This document shows positions 5,698-5,702 of a stretch of DNA of 5,702 nucleotides, one piece after another (the stretch's first letter is position 1; each line of letters begins with the position of its first letter). The notes below the pieces were generated by a model. The model had not been told where the DNA came from, searched no databases, and worked only from the letters and a program-made list of their open reading frames with translations. The stretch spans positions 1 through 5,702 of the forward strand of contig CAJUEB010000144.1 of NCBI GenBank assembly GCA_910585135.1, read 5' to 3'. A program made the translations under genes and the position numbers. Source of the DNA: an uncultured Eubacteriales bacterium (lineage in GTDB: Bacteria > Bacillota > Clostridia > Peptostreptococcales > Anaerovoracaceae).

Positions 5698-5702
5698 TAT
5701 TA

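Overview
The window is typical bacterial chromosome of moderate GC with strong AGGAGG-type ribosome sites. It reads as an anaerobic, amino-acid-using member of the Firmicutes in the broad sense. A SpoIID-type cell-wall protein fits that group. A Negativicutes-like host (Selenomonas/Megasphaera relatives) is my best guess, but it is inference and weakly held.

Layout. Bases 1-210 hold two copies of a 109-base-period non-coding tandem repeat, each with an internal 9-bp inverted repeat. A short leader with a weak promoter candidate follows. Next comes a plus-strand gene (308-1390) for a membrane-anchored SpoIID/LytB-domain protein, a peptidoglycan lytic transglycosylase homologue, closed by a clear rho-independent terminator (1432-1482). 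A second plus-strand unit carries a class III PLP-dependent aminotransferase related to glutamate-1-semialdehyde aminomutase (1561-2910). Seventeen bases later it continues with an NhaC-family sodium/proton antiporter-like transporter (2928-4421). A 15-bp perfect stem (4445-4484), flanked by A and T runs, can terminate from both sides. Facing it on the minus strand is a LuxR-type regulator with a GAF-like N-terminal sensor region (4621-5403). Its start was re-assigned using the ribosome site, and a plausible promoter lies at 5436-5465. The last 300 bases contain no convincing gene and end in three closely packed stem-loops (5640-5697), possibly the edge of a repeat or mobile element that continues past the window.

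How the genes may work together. The aminotransferase and transporter almost certainly form one operon. The convergent LuxR/GAF-like protein is a natural candidate for its ligand-responsive regulator. The simplest model is uptake or exchange of an amine or amino acid coupled to Na+ or H+, with transamination or amino-shift chemistry inside the cell. The substrate cannot be read from the sequence. The transporter departs from the usual NhaC signature at several positions, including loss of an acidic residue, and the aminotransferase has an unusual phosphate-cup motif. Both may therefore belong to a specialised, poorly characterised subgroup. The SpoIID gene lies in its own transcription unit and looks functionally unrelated.
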